A stretch of 13,547 nt of DNA from Actinomycetota bacterium (GCA_005883295.1 VAWV01000116.1:1-13547), one strand, 5' to 3'. Numbered from the stretch's first letter, positions 1-7,414 are shown. The notes: generated by a model from the letters alone, not told the origin. Program-made: numbers and translations.

Positions 1-966
1 GTCCACGAACGGCCAGTGGCCGTCGCCCGGGAGCACGTGGATCTCGGCCCGGGGAAACGCCTGCTTCTGCTTCGCCGCGAGGCTCTCGGGAACGTACGGG
101 TCCTGCTTGCCCCACACCACGAGCGCCGGCCGGCTGCGCTTGCGCAGCGCCGCGGCCTGCGACCGGCCCATCGCATCGGGGTTCGAGACGTCGCGGTAGT
201 AGTGCAGCATCGCGCATCGGGTGCCGCGGTCCCAGTCGTCGTACATCCGGTTGATGAACCTGGCGGGCAGTGGCCGGGGGTTGTTCCACTGGAGGAAGTC
301 GGTGAAGGTCTGGCGCGTGGTGGTGGCCACCTGAACCTCGCCGGCCAGCGGGGTGTGCCACACCAACGCGGCCGGGTGGCCGTAGTAGCCGATCAGGACG
401 CCGGTGTCGATCAGCACGACGCTCGCCAGCCGGTCGCCGTGCTCCGCGCCCCACTGGAGCCCCCAGGGCCCGCCGAAGTCGTGCACGACGAGGTGGACGC
501 GCCGGATCCCGAGCCGCTTCGCAAGGTCGTCGATGAAGCGCGCGGCCCCCTGCGTGGTGTAGGGACCGCCCGGGCGATCGTCCGCGTGGCCGAAGCCCGG
601 GACGTCGAATGCCACCGCCCGCGCGAACCTGCCGGTCTCCGCCACGAGGGAATCGAAGTCGCGCGACGAGCCCGGATTCCCATGGACGAAGACGACCGCT
701 TCCCGCCCCCGGCGGGGCCCAGCCTCCATCACCGGGGTGGAGATCCCGTCGATCGTCATCCGCCGGCGCCGGACGCCTCGCGGGAGTGGCGGATCGCCCA
801 CCACGATCGTGTGCTCTCTGTTCGTGAACGCGCCGCTCGCCCCACCGTCGAGCGACCCCTTGCAGTAGACCAGCGAGTCGTGCACCGGGTCCACCGCCCA
901 GCCCGGCGCCACCAGCGCCGCGAGCGCGATCACCGCCCCTCCTGCCAATGCGCCAATCGCCCGCAT
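1..966 (-). CDS. Exported alpha/beta hydrolase, Asp-nucleophile type (haloalkane dehalogenase/epoxide hydrolase-like), C-terminus cut by window edge
   Basis: 322 codons read without a stop from ATG 966 to the window edge, so only the last few residues are missing. Residues 1-24 (MRAIGALAGG...) form a hydrophobic signal peptide, so the enzyme is probably exported. The fold signature is clear: oxyanion-hole HGNPGSS at residues 95-101, nucleophile elbow VVHDFGGPWG with Asp163, acid Asp289 in GKQDPYVP and base His317 in GDGHWPF near the end. HGNP plus an Asp nucleophile is typical of haloalkane dehalogenases and epoxide hydrolases, where Asp attacks carbon and His activates water. Haloalkane dehalogenases normally have Trp right after the nucleophile for halide binding. 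Here it is Phe164, so dehalogenation is not assured and the substrate is unknown. The gene diverges from the arylsulfotransferase with 86 bp between starts. Upstream, GGGA sits 5 nt before ATG and TATTCT lies further up. Family call is confident, substrate is not. Confidence 0.85.
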   Translation of the reverse strand, partial: MRAIGALAGGAVIALAALVAPGWAVDPVHDSLVYCKGSLDGGASGAFTNREHTIVVGDPPLPRGVRRRRMTIDGISTPVMEAGPRRGREAVVFVHGNPGSSRDFDSLVAETGRFARAVAFDVPGFGHADDRPGGPYTTQGAARFIDDLAKRLGIRRVHLVVHDFGGPWGLQWGAEHGDRLASVVLIDTGVLIGYYGHPAALVWHTPLAGEVQVATTTRQTFTDFLQWNNPRPLPARFINRMYDDWDRGTRCAMLHYYRDVSNPDAMGRSQAAALRKRSRPALVVWGKQDPYVPESLAAKQKQAFPRAEIHVLPGDGHWPFVD

Positions 967-982
967 CTGCGTCCCACTGGCG

Positions 983-988
983 AGAATA
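983..988 (-). promoter_or_regulatory. Candidate -10 box (TATTCT) for the alpha/beta hydrolase
   Basis: Read on the minus strand, TATTCT fits the actinobacterial TANNNT -10 pattern and lies 16 nt before ATG 966, leaving a short leader with GGGA 5 nt before the start. It is the most AT-rich spot of the divergent 86-bp spacer. I see no convincing -35 element. Position and composition are the only support. Confidence 0.35.
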
Positions 989-1038
989 AACCTGCGCTGG
1001 CCGCGCCCGCGCCGCTCGGCCGGCGGCACGCCGCTGGC

Positions 1039-1044
1039 TAGCAT
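1039..1044 (+). promoter_or_regulatory. Candidate -10 box (TAGCAT) for the arylsulfotransferase gene
   Basis: TAGCAT matches TANNNT and ends 8 nt before the TTG start at 1053, with only Cs and one G between. The distance would place the transcription start at or next to the start codon, as in leaderless actinobacterial mRNAs. No Shine-Dalgarno is present, which agrees. Leaderless TTG starts are rare, so this stays tentative. Confidence 0.35.
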
Positions 1045-1052
1045 CCCCCGCC

Positions 1053-2887
1053 TTGTCGAAGCGCAGAAGGCTCCTGATTGCGGGCGCCGCGGTGGTCGCG
1101 GCGCTCTTCGTTGCAGCCCTGATGAACACCTCGGCGGGGACCAACGTGCCGGTCGCCGTGTTCCCCTCGGACGGCAGCCAGGCGGCTTCTCCCACGACCC
1201 AGGTCAGCTTCCGCGGCGCGCCGATCAAGGACCTCACCGGGATCGAGGTGACCGGCTCGAAGACCGGCAGCCACAAGGGCCGGCTCGCGGCGCACTCCGA
1301 CGGGTTCGGCGCCAGCTTCCTGCCCTACAAGCCCTTCAGGCCCGGTGAGACCGTGACCGTCTCGGCCGATCCCGACCTGATCGGGGCCGGCGGCGACGGG
1401 GACGTGGAGTTCAAGATCGCCGAGCAGGGGCGGCGGAGCGAGTCCGGGCTTGCGCCGAAGGTGCACGACCCGGGAGGGAACCCGCCCGGCGCCGAGCACT
1501 TCCAGTCGGCGCCCGGGCTCCAGCCTCCGAGCATCGTGGTGACGCGGCGCGACCCCGGCGTGGCGCCGGGCCACCTGTTCCTGGGCGCCAAGGCCGGGCC
1601 CGGTCAGGACGGCGCGATGATCAGCGACGACCGCGGCCGGCTCGTGTGGTTCCACAGGGTCCCCTACCACACGAGCGCGTTCGACTTCCGCGCGCAGGTC
1701 TACCGCGGGCAGCACGTGCTCACCTGGTGGCAGGGCCCGGTGCTCGCGGGAGAGGGCTTCGGCGAGGGGATCATCTACGACGAGCACTACCGCCCGCTGG
1801 CCACCGTCCAGGCGGGCAACGGCTACAAGATGGACCTCCACGAGTTCGCCATAACCCCGGAGAACACGGCGCTGATCATCGCCTACAACCCGATCAAGGC
1901 GGACACGCGGGCCGTGGGCGGTCCCAAGGACGGCGCGGTGCTCGACACGGTCGTCCAGGAGATCGACATCAAGACCGGGCTCGTGGAGTTCGAGTGGCAC
2001 GCGTTCGACCACATCAAGCTGACCGACGCGTTCAACCCCTACATGAAGCACAAGGCCTACGACTTCGCCCACGTGAACTCCGTGTTCCGGGAGGCGAACG
2101 GCAACCTGCTGATCTCGGTCCGCAACGCGAGCGCGGTCCTCGAGGTGGATCACGCGAGCGGCAAGGAGCTATGGCGGATCGGGGGCAAGCGCACGAAGAT
2201 CCCGATGCAGCCGCAGGGGTTCTTCGTCGCTCAGCACAGCGTCACGCGGACGCCCATGGGCGCGCTGGCCATCTTCGACAACGGGGCGGGCGCCCCGCCC
2301 ATCGGCGGCCACGCCAGCGGCCGCCCGAGCCGCGGTCTGATCCTGAGGATCCCCAAGCCGATCCCAGGCATGCCGCAGCTGCCGGCCTTCGTGGAGCACG
2401 CCCTGGTGCCGGACGTGCCCCGGCGGACCTTCAGCCAGGGCAGCGTCCAGGCGCTGCCCAACATGGACTACATGGTCGGGTGGGGCGGCTCCGAGCCGTG
2501 GTTCTCGGAGTTCAGCGGCGACGGCCAGCTGATCTACGACGCCCACTTCGACCCCCACGGCGACGACAGCTACCGGGTGTGGAAGCTCCCGTGGGCCGGA
2601 CATCCGGATTACCCGCCGTCGGTCGCGGCGAAGAGAAGCGGCGGCGGGACAACCGTCTACGCGAGCTGGAACGGGGCGACCCTGGTGTCCAAGTGGCAGG
2701 TGCTCACCGGCTCGAATCAGAACGACCTGAAGCCCACCGGCGGGCCGGTGACCGACTCGAGCTTCGAGACCGCGATCCCGGCCAAGGGCGGCGGGCCGTG
2801 GTTCGCCGTGCGCGCGCTCGACAGCCACGGCACGGGGACCCTTGCTCCGGCAGCTTCGCCACAACCCCCGCCCGGCGGGCGTGTTAG
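1053..2887 (+). CDS. Arylsulfotransferase (ASST) family protein, membrane-anchored or exported; no in-frame stop (apparent 3' frameshift)
   Basis: An ASST-type protein (Arylsulfotran_2-like). The family moves sulfate from one phenolic ester to another through a sulfo-histidine, independent of PAPS. Start is TTG 1053 (MSKRRRLLIAG), giving a basic N-terminus and one hydrophobic segment at residues 7-24, so the enzyme works outside the membrane. Putative active-site residues are His263 (DLHEF), His340 (FAHVNS), Arg357 (SVRN) and His395 (AQHSV), an order and spacing like the His/His/Arg/His set of E. coli ASST. The recognisable domain ends near residue 590 (FAVRALDSHG). The frame then meets no stop until 6056, far beyond the next gene. 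One extra C in the CCCCC run at 2865-2869 would give the ending SPQPPARRAC and TAG 2885-2887. The end given here assumes that frameshift. It could be an assembly error, a real mutation or recoding. Family call is firm, the 3' end is not. Confidence 0.8.
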
Positions 2888-2895
2888 GGACCTTC

Positions 2896-4770
2896 GTGCG
2901 CGCGGGGGTCGCGATCGGGCTGATGGCGGTCATGGCGACCGCCGCCGTCCCCTCGTCTGCTGCCGCGAGCGCGTTCACGCCGCCCGAGAAGGCCGTGACC
3001 TACGACGGGGCGACCGGGCGCTTCCTGATGGACGGGCCGTGGCTGAGCCGCCTGGACCGCCACGACCGCGGCGTGCGCGCTACGTGGTTCAACGCTCGCT
3101 CCGCGCGCGGCTGGCACACGGTGAATGTCCCGAACGCCTGGAACGGCCACAACTTCAGCGTGCCGAGCATGGCGGGGTCCGTGGTCTGGTACCGGCGCGA
3201 CTTCAAGCTGCCGAGCTCGGACGCGCGCTACTCCTGGCTCCTGCGCTTCGAGTCCATCCGGTACCGCGCCTCGATCTGGCTGAACGGGCACCGCGTGGGC
3301 GGCCACGCCGGCGCGTACATCCCGTTCGAGGTGGACCTGGCCAAGGGACTCTCCCGCACGGGGGTCAACCGGCTCGTGGTGCGCGTGGACAACCGCCAGC
3401 GCAACACCGACCTGCCGCCGGGCAGCCTCACGGTGGAGGGGAAGCCGAACGGCGGCTGGTGGAACTTCGGCGGGCTCCTGGGCGACGTGTACCTGCGCCG
3501 CGTCGACCGGATCGACATGCCGGTCGTGCAGGTGCTTCCCCGCCTTCCGTGCCGGACCTGCGCCGCCACGATCGACTACCGCGTGACGGTGCAGAACTAC
3601 GGCTCCGCCACACCGGTCACGGTCACGAGCAGCTTCGGCGGCCAGCCCGTGGCGCTCGGCACGCACGTGGTGGGGGCCGGCAAGCGGGTCACGTTCACCG
3701 CCTCGCCCACGGTCGGGGGGCCCCACCTCTGGTCCCCCCTCGATCCTCATCTCTACACGGTGTCGATCTCCGCAGACGGGGTGGGCGCCCACGCCGGGTG
3801 GACGCTCGAGAGCGGGATCCGCTCGATCGACGTGGTCAAGGGCCGCCTCCTCCTCAACTGGATGCCGGTCGACTTCCGCGGCGGGTTCTTCCACGAGGAC
3901 AGCCCGCGCACGGGAGGGGCCGCCGATCCGGCCTGGATGCAGCTCGTGATCGACCGGCTGAAGTCGATCGGCGGGACCGTGCTGCGCACGCACTACCCGC
4001 TCGACCCGTACCTCCACCAGCTGGCGGACCGCGAGGGGGTGATGATCTGGTCGGAGATCCCGGTCTTCCAGCTGAAGACGCACCTGCTCAAGATGCACTC
4101 CGTCCAGGCCGCCGCGCGGCGGATGCTGCGCGACAACATCCTCGACAAGTCGAACCACCCGTCGGTGCTCACGTGGTCGATCGGCAACGAGCTCACCGCC
4201 GAGCCGGGAAGCGTGCAGAAGAAGTACTTCAAGAGCCAGGCGGCGCTCATCCACTCACTCGATCCCACCCGGCCCGCCGCGCTCGCGATCCTCGGCTACC
4301 CGACGGTGCCCTGCCAGCGCTCGGCCTACGCGCCGCTCGACCTCCTGGGCGTCAACACCTACTTCGGCTGGTATCCAGGCCCGAACGGGTCGGTCGCCGA
4401 CAGGACCCGGCTGGGACCCTACCTCGACTCACTCCGGAAGTGCTATCCGAGCAAGGCCATCGCCGTCACCGAGTTCGGCGCCGAGGCGAACAGGAAGGGA
4501 CCGGTCGAGGAACGCGGCACCTACGCGTTCCAGGCCGACTGGAACAACTTCACCCTGGGCATCTTCGCCAAGAAGCCCTGGCTCAGCGGTGCGCTGGGCA
4601 TGCTCATGAACTTCCACTGCCGCCCGACCTGGTCCGGCGGCAATCCCCACCCGAGCCCGCCGATGCACACCAAGGGCGTCTTCGACTACCACGGGCACCC
4701 GAAGCCCGCCGCAGCGGTGCTGAGCAAGTGGTTCCACGCGACCCAGCAGTACGACCTGCCAGGCCCCTGA
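2896..4770 (+). CDS. Exported glycoside hydrolase family 2 (beta-glucuronidase/beta-galactosidase-like)
   Basis: 624 residues from GTG 2896, chosen because AGGGA lies 5 nt upstream and the product starts as a clean signal peptide (MRAGVAIGLMAVMATAA..., about 26 residues). GTG 2881 and TTG 2842 are in-frame alternatives. Domain order is that of GH2: jelly-roll sugar-binding domain about 45-205 (ASIWLNGHRVGGH, VNRLVVRVDN), Ig-like domain about 210-312, then a TIM barrel about 315-615. Barrel signatures are DFRGGFFHEDSP, RTHYPLDPYLHQLADREG, the acid/base Glu432 in WSIGNEL and the nucleophile Glu526 in VTEFGAE. Both catalytic glutamates are present, so a retaining exo-glycosidase activity is expected. 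Cysteines at 219/222 and elsewhere suit an extracytoplasmic protein. The sugar cannot be told from sequence alone. The gene is packed between the arylsulfotransferase and the propeller gene, probably in one transcript. Confidence 0.85.
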   Translation: MRAGVAIGLMAVMATAAVPSSAAASAFTPPEKAVTYDGATGRFLMDGPWLSRLDRHDRGVRATWFNARSARGWHTVNVPNAWNGHNFSVPSMAGSVVWYRRDFKLPSSDARYSWLLRFESIRYRASIWLNGHRVGGHAGAYIPFEVDLAKGLSRTGVNRLVVRVDNRQRNTDLPPGSLTVEGKPNGGWWNFGGLLGDVYLRRVDRIDMPVVQVLPRLPCRTCAATIDYRVTVQNYGSATPVTVTSSFGGQPVALGTHVVGAGKRVTFTASPTVGGPHLWSPLDPHLYTVSISADGVGAHAGWTLESGIRSIDVVKGRLLLNWMPVDFRGGFFHEDSPRTGGAADPAWMQLVIDRLKSIGGTVLRTHYPLDPYLHQLADREGVMIWSEIPVFQLKTHLLKMHSVQAAARRMLRDNILDKSNHPSVLTWSIGNELTAEPGSVQKKYFKSQAALIHSLDPTRPAALAILGYPTVPCQRSAYAPLDLLGVNTYFGWYPGPNGSVADRTRLGPYLDSLRKCYPSKAIAVTEFGAEANRKGPVEERGTYAFQADWNNFTLGIFAKKPWLSGALGMLMNFHCRPTWSGGNPHPSPPMHTKGVFDYHGHPKPAAAVLSKWFHATQQYDLPGP

Positions 4771-4787
4771 GCCGCGCCCGGCGGGCG

Positions 4788-6056
4788 ATGGCCGCCGCGT
4801 GCGTCGCGATTGCGGCGTGCGCCGCGCCGGCGCCGGCCAGGACGGTCGACGGGCCGAGCGCGGCGGTGCTCGCGCTCGGCGGCCTCGACCTCGCGCGGGA
4901 CGGGTCCGGGGCAGTCGCGTACCTCAAGCGGAGCCGGGGGCACGCGCACGTGTACGTGTCGCGGCTCGTGGACGGGAAGCCGCAGGCGCCGGTCAGGGTG
5001 GACCACGGCCAGCCGGGCTCGTCCTCGGACGTGCGGATCGCGTCCGCGGACTTCGGCGAGACGGCGGTCGCCTGGATCAATGGCGGCAGGCTGTATATCG
5101 TCCTCCGCCGCCTCCAGGGCGAGGGGTTCGGGCGACCGGTGCTGATCTGCGACTGCGGCGCCGGCGCGGACCCGTCGCTCGACCTGAGCATCTACGGCAC
5201 GGGCTACCTCACGTTCACCGCGCCCGGGCCGGGCGGGCACGACGTGCGCGTCGCCGAGCTCGACGACCGAACCTGGAAGGTCCTGGGCGCGTCCGTGGAC
5301 CTAAACCCCTCGGACGACGCGAGGGGCGCCCGGGTGTCTGCCTCCGGCGACGGGACCGGGATCGCCGCATTCACCGAGCGCGCCCCGGGCGGGCTCTGGC
5401 GCGTGTACGAGCGCCGGCTGGTCCGGAGGAAGCTCAGCGACGCGCCGCTGCAGGCAAGCCTGGGGAGGCTCGGCGGACACCCCGGGAGGAACGCCGACAG
5501 CCCTGCCGTCGACCTGCAGGACGACTCGAGCTACGCGTGGGTGGCGTTCCGGCAGGACTTCAAGGTCGGGGGCCACACGCGCTCGCGAGCGATCGCCCGA
5601 AGGCTGGTCGGCTCGGTCTTCGATACGACGGCCGAGATCGACGGGCTCAGCGCGTCGTCGGGCGCCGGCGCGCAGAGCCCGGTCATCGACGTGACCGGCC
5701 GGGGCCACGGAGTCGCGGCCACCTGGCTGACGCCCTCGAACGGGGTCGAGGGCGCCGGGCTGTTCCAGTCACCGGCCTCGCTCGAGTCCGGGGGCGGCTC
5801 CTCCCCGGTGGTCGCGTTGAACGAGAGCGGTCGGGGCGCGGTCGCGTGGGAGCGCTCCGGCGCGATCATGGCCAGCTACTACGACGGCAGGCGGTTCGCG
5901 AAGGCGGTTCGGATCTCCGGCAGCCACGCCGGCCCGACCGCCGCCCAGCTCGGGCTTGCCGCCTCGGCCAGCAGCGGCCACTACGCCATCGCCTTCGTGC
6001 AGGGGTCGAGTGGCTCGCGCCGGGTCCAGGTCCTCTGGTACGCCGGCGCGCCGTAA
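4788..6056 (+). CDS. Exported protein of eight ~50-residue beta-propeller-like repeats, function unknown
   Basis: 422 residues from ATG 4788, which follows the GH2 stop by 17 nt. The N-terminus is an Ala-rich export signal ending near PAPA/RTVDG at residue 18; IAAC at 8-11 also resembles a lipobox. GTG 4728, overlapping the GH2 gene by 43 bp, would add an Arg-rich n-region (SRARRA) and is a serious alternative start. The mature part holds eight copies of a strand pattern, small residues then D/S-x-x-G-x-G-x-x-A-W/F, at about residues 33-45, 82-96, 130-143, 181-195, 238-254, 297-313, 338-354 and 387-403. Spacing of 41-59 residues and the Gly-then-aromatic pattern suggest propeller blades. I recognise no catalytic motif. 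Cys121 and Cys123 (ICDCG) could form a disulfide or bind metal. It shares its reading frame with the arylsulfotransferase but the GH2 gene lies between. A binding or scaffold role is only a guess. Confidence 0.75.
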   Translation: MAAACVAIAACAAPAPARTVDGPSAAVLALGGLDLARDGSGAVAYLKRSRGHAHVYVSRLVDGKPQAPVRVDHGQPGSSSDVRIASADFGETAVAWINGGRLYIVLRRLQGEGFGRPVLICDCGAGADPSLDLSIYGTGYLTFTAPGPGGHDVRVAELDDRTWKVLGASVDLNPSDDARGARVSASGDGTGIAAFTERAPGGLWRVYERRLVRRKLSDAPLQASLGRLGGHPGRNADSPAVDLQDDSSYAWVAFRQDFKVGGHTRSRAIARRLVGSVFDTTAEIDGLSASSGAGAQSPVIDVTGRGHGVAATWLTPSNGVEGAGLFQSPASLESGGGSSPVVALNESGRGAVAWERSGAIMASYYDGRRFAKAVRISGSHAGPTAAQLGLAASASSGHYAIAFVQGSSGSRRVQVLWYAGAP

Positions 6057-6063
6057 CGGCACG

Positions 6064-6077
6064 GTCCGATCTCGGAC
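6064..6077 (+). terminator. Hairpin 8 nt after the propeller-gene stop, possible weak terminator
   Basis: GTCCG-ATCT-CGGAC forms a 5-bp stem with a 4-nt loop (6 bp if a 2-nt loop is allowed). No T-run follows, so intrinsic termination would be weak. It is the first of three hairpins in the 115-bp gap before the next gene. Confidence 0.3.
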
Positions 6078-6083
6078 TGATCC

Positions 6084-6122
6084 GCATCCGCGGGTGGTGC
6101 GGAAAGCCGTACCAGCGGATGC
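6084..6122 (+). repeat. Inverted repeat GCATCCGC / GCGGATGC in the 5' region of the membrane-protein gene
   Basis: A perfect 8-bp inverted repeat: GCATCCGC at 6084-6091 and GCGGATGC at 6115-6122, arms 23 nt apart. A third hairpin, CCCCGT/ACGGGG (6128-6133 with 6140-6145), follows directly. Together they fill most of 6057-6171, which holds no credible gene. They may be a structured leader or an operator for the gene at 6172; GC-rich DNA makes short stems common. Confidence 0.35.
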
Positions 6123-6171
6123 ATGGTCCCCGTATGGGAACGGGGTCCACGGAGCGCGAACCTTCTGGCCC

Positions 6172-7287
6172 ATGGCGGCACACGCGGCGACCCACGACCA
6201 GCTCTTCGACTCGGACCTGCGCGCCCTGCGCGCGTCGGTCGACCTCCGGAAGGGCGCGCTTGTGGTTGCCGCCGTCGCCGCGGTAGGTGCGGCGCTCGTG
6301 GTCGCGCTTCCCGGCGCGTACGGCGCGGTGTCGGCAGCCTTCGCCAAGCTCGGGCACGCCGACCCCCGTTGGCTGGTGCTCGCGCTCGGGCTCGAGGCGC
6401 TCTCCTTCCTCGGCCACATCGTGCTGTTCCGCGCGGTGTTCCTCGATCGCTCGTCGCGAATCGGGTACGCCGCGAGCTACGACATCACGCTCGCCGGCCA
6501 CGCGGCCACGCGGCTGTTCGGCGCGGCTGGGGCGGGCGGGATCGCGCTCCAGGTGTGGGCGCTGCGCCGCTCGGGCATGCCCGGCCGCACGGTCGGCACG
6601 CGCATGCTCGGTTTCCTGGTCCTCCTGTACAGCTTCTACGCGCTCGCGGTCGCCGCCGTGGGGCTCGGCCTCTGGACGGGTGTGCTGGCCGGCGGGGGAT
6701 CTATCGGGCTGACGCTGTTCCCGGGGATCGCGGCGCTGGCGCTCGTGGCCGGCGCGCTCGGGGCAGCGGCCCTCGCGCGGAGGATGCCGGGCCGCCTGGC
6801 CCAGGCCGGCGCCGCCGTCGGCGACGGGGTCCGCGAGGCGACGGCCGTTATCCGCCGCCGCGACCCGCGGCTGGTCGGCGGTCTGATGTGGTGGGCCTTC
6901 GACATCGCCGTCCTCTGGGCCTCGTTCCGGGCCTTCGGCGCGGCGCCCCCGCTGGCCATCCTGGTCCTCGGCTACTTCCTGGGACAGGTCGGCAACGCGC
7001 TCCCGTTCCTGGGCAGCGTCGGAGGCGTGGACGGCGGGATGATCGGAGCCCTCGTGGCGCTCGGGACCAACCCCGCTGCCGCGGTCGTCGCCGTGGTCGT
7101 CTACCGGCTCTTCTCCTGCTGGGCCCCGACGGTTCCGGGCGGGTTCGCGTTCGCCAGCCTGCGGCGCCGCGTGGCGAGCTGGAAGGCCGACGACGAGTCC
7201 CCGGAGGACGAACTCGCCGCGGCGCGGCAGCGCCGGCACGAGCGCGTGGCCGAGCCCGTCCTCGTCGCCGAGCCGGTCGCGGCGTAG
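6172..7287 (+). CDS. Polytopic membrane protein of the LPG-synthase transmembrane/flippase (UPF0104-like) family
   Basis: 371 residues from ATG 6172. Hydrophobic stretches near residues 29-46, 66-90, 145-170, 181-202, 236-256, 262-280 and 287-314 predict about seven to eight membrane helices. The family signature is the C-terminal part: GNALPFLGSVGGVDGGMIGALVALG at 275-299 followed by VYRLFSCWAPTVPGG, which matches the pattern of small residues and one Pro-rich turn in the transmembrane domain of lysylphosphatidylglycerol synthase. AGAGGIALQVWALRRSGMP at 119-137 is the matching N-terminal half motif. There is no soluble aminoacyl-transferase domain, so it is the stand-alone flippase or unknown-function type. 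The last 40 residues are a charged cytoplasmic tail. No good Shine-Dalgarno precedes the ATG; GTG 6094 and 6097 are weaker in-frame options. Same strand as the three exported proteins but 115 bp away, so co-transcription is uncertain. Confidence 0.8.
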   Translation: MAAHAATHDQLFDSDLRALRASVDLRKGALVVAAVAAVGAALVVALPGAYGAVSAAFAKLGHADPRWLVLALGLEALSFLGHIVLFRAVFLDRSSRIGYAASYDITLAGHAATRLFGAAGAGGIALQVWALRRSGMPGRTVGTRMLGFLVLLYSFYALAVAAVGLGLWTGVLAGGGSIGLTLFPGIAALALVAGALGAAALARRMPGRLAQAGAAVGDGVREATAVIRRRDPRLVGGLMWWAFDIAVLWASFRAFGAAPPLAILVLGYFLGQVGNALPFLGSVGGVDGGMIGALVALGTNPAAAVVAVVVYRLFSCWAPTVPGGFAFASLRRRVASWKADDESPEDELAAARQRRHERVAEPVLVAEPVAA

Positions 7288-7365
7288 GCGCACTCGGCCA
7301 CCGGGGCCGCGCTGGAAACGGGCACCGAGGGAGGGGACATGAATCGAGGCCTGGCGTCGTAACGT

Positions 7366-7378
7366 CCCGACTTTCGGG
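7366..7378 (+). terminator. Hairpin downstream of the membrane-protein gene, possible terminator
   Basis: CCCGA-CTT-TCGGG forms a 5-bp stem with a 3-nt loop, 78 nt after the stop at 7287. No T-run follows. It lies in the 127-bp gap between two convergent genes (7288-7414), which otherwise holds a 7-codon frame at 7339-7362 and a second inverted repeat at 7392-7408. Confidence 0.25.
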
Positions 7379-7391
7379 CGTCAGGGCCCCT

Positions 7392-7408
7392 TAAAGCAGG
7401 ACGCTTTA
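7392..7408. repeat. Inverted repeat TAAAGC-AGGAC-GCTTTA between convergent genes
   Basis: A perfect 6-bp stem with a 5-nt loop, starting 6 nt beyond the serine-hydrolase stop (7415-7417). It could end transcription from either side, though neither strand has a T-run after it. The same arms, TAAAGC and GCTTTA, make up the palindrome at 9377-9390 on the far side of the two-gene unit. Confidence 0.4.
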
Positions 7409-7414
7409 CCTGAA

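Noticed and set aside
1646..2887. A 413-codon plus-strand frame within the arylsulfotransferase gene
   Set aside because: Arg/Gly/Ala-rich shadow of the ASST gene. Only its last stop (TAG 2885-2887) matters, as the likely end of ASST after a frameshift.
2884..4254. A 456-codon minus-strand frame antisense to the GH2 gene
   Set aside because: Antisense shadow with no domain and no promoter or ribosome-binding site.
1053..6056. A single 1,667-residue arylsulfotransferase fusion protein
   Set aside because: Between about 2840 and 4780 this frame gives Arg/Pro/Gly-rich low-complexity sequence, while the frame one base over encodes a complete GH2 enzyme with all motifs. I treat it as separate genes and a missing stop.
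5866..7293. A 475-codon minus-strand frame antisense to the flippase-like membrane protein
   Set aside because: Highly charged Arg/Glu/Gly-rich translation, no hydrophobic core, and the opposite strand encodes a clear membrane protein.
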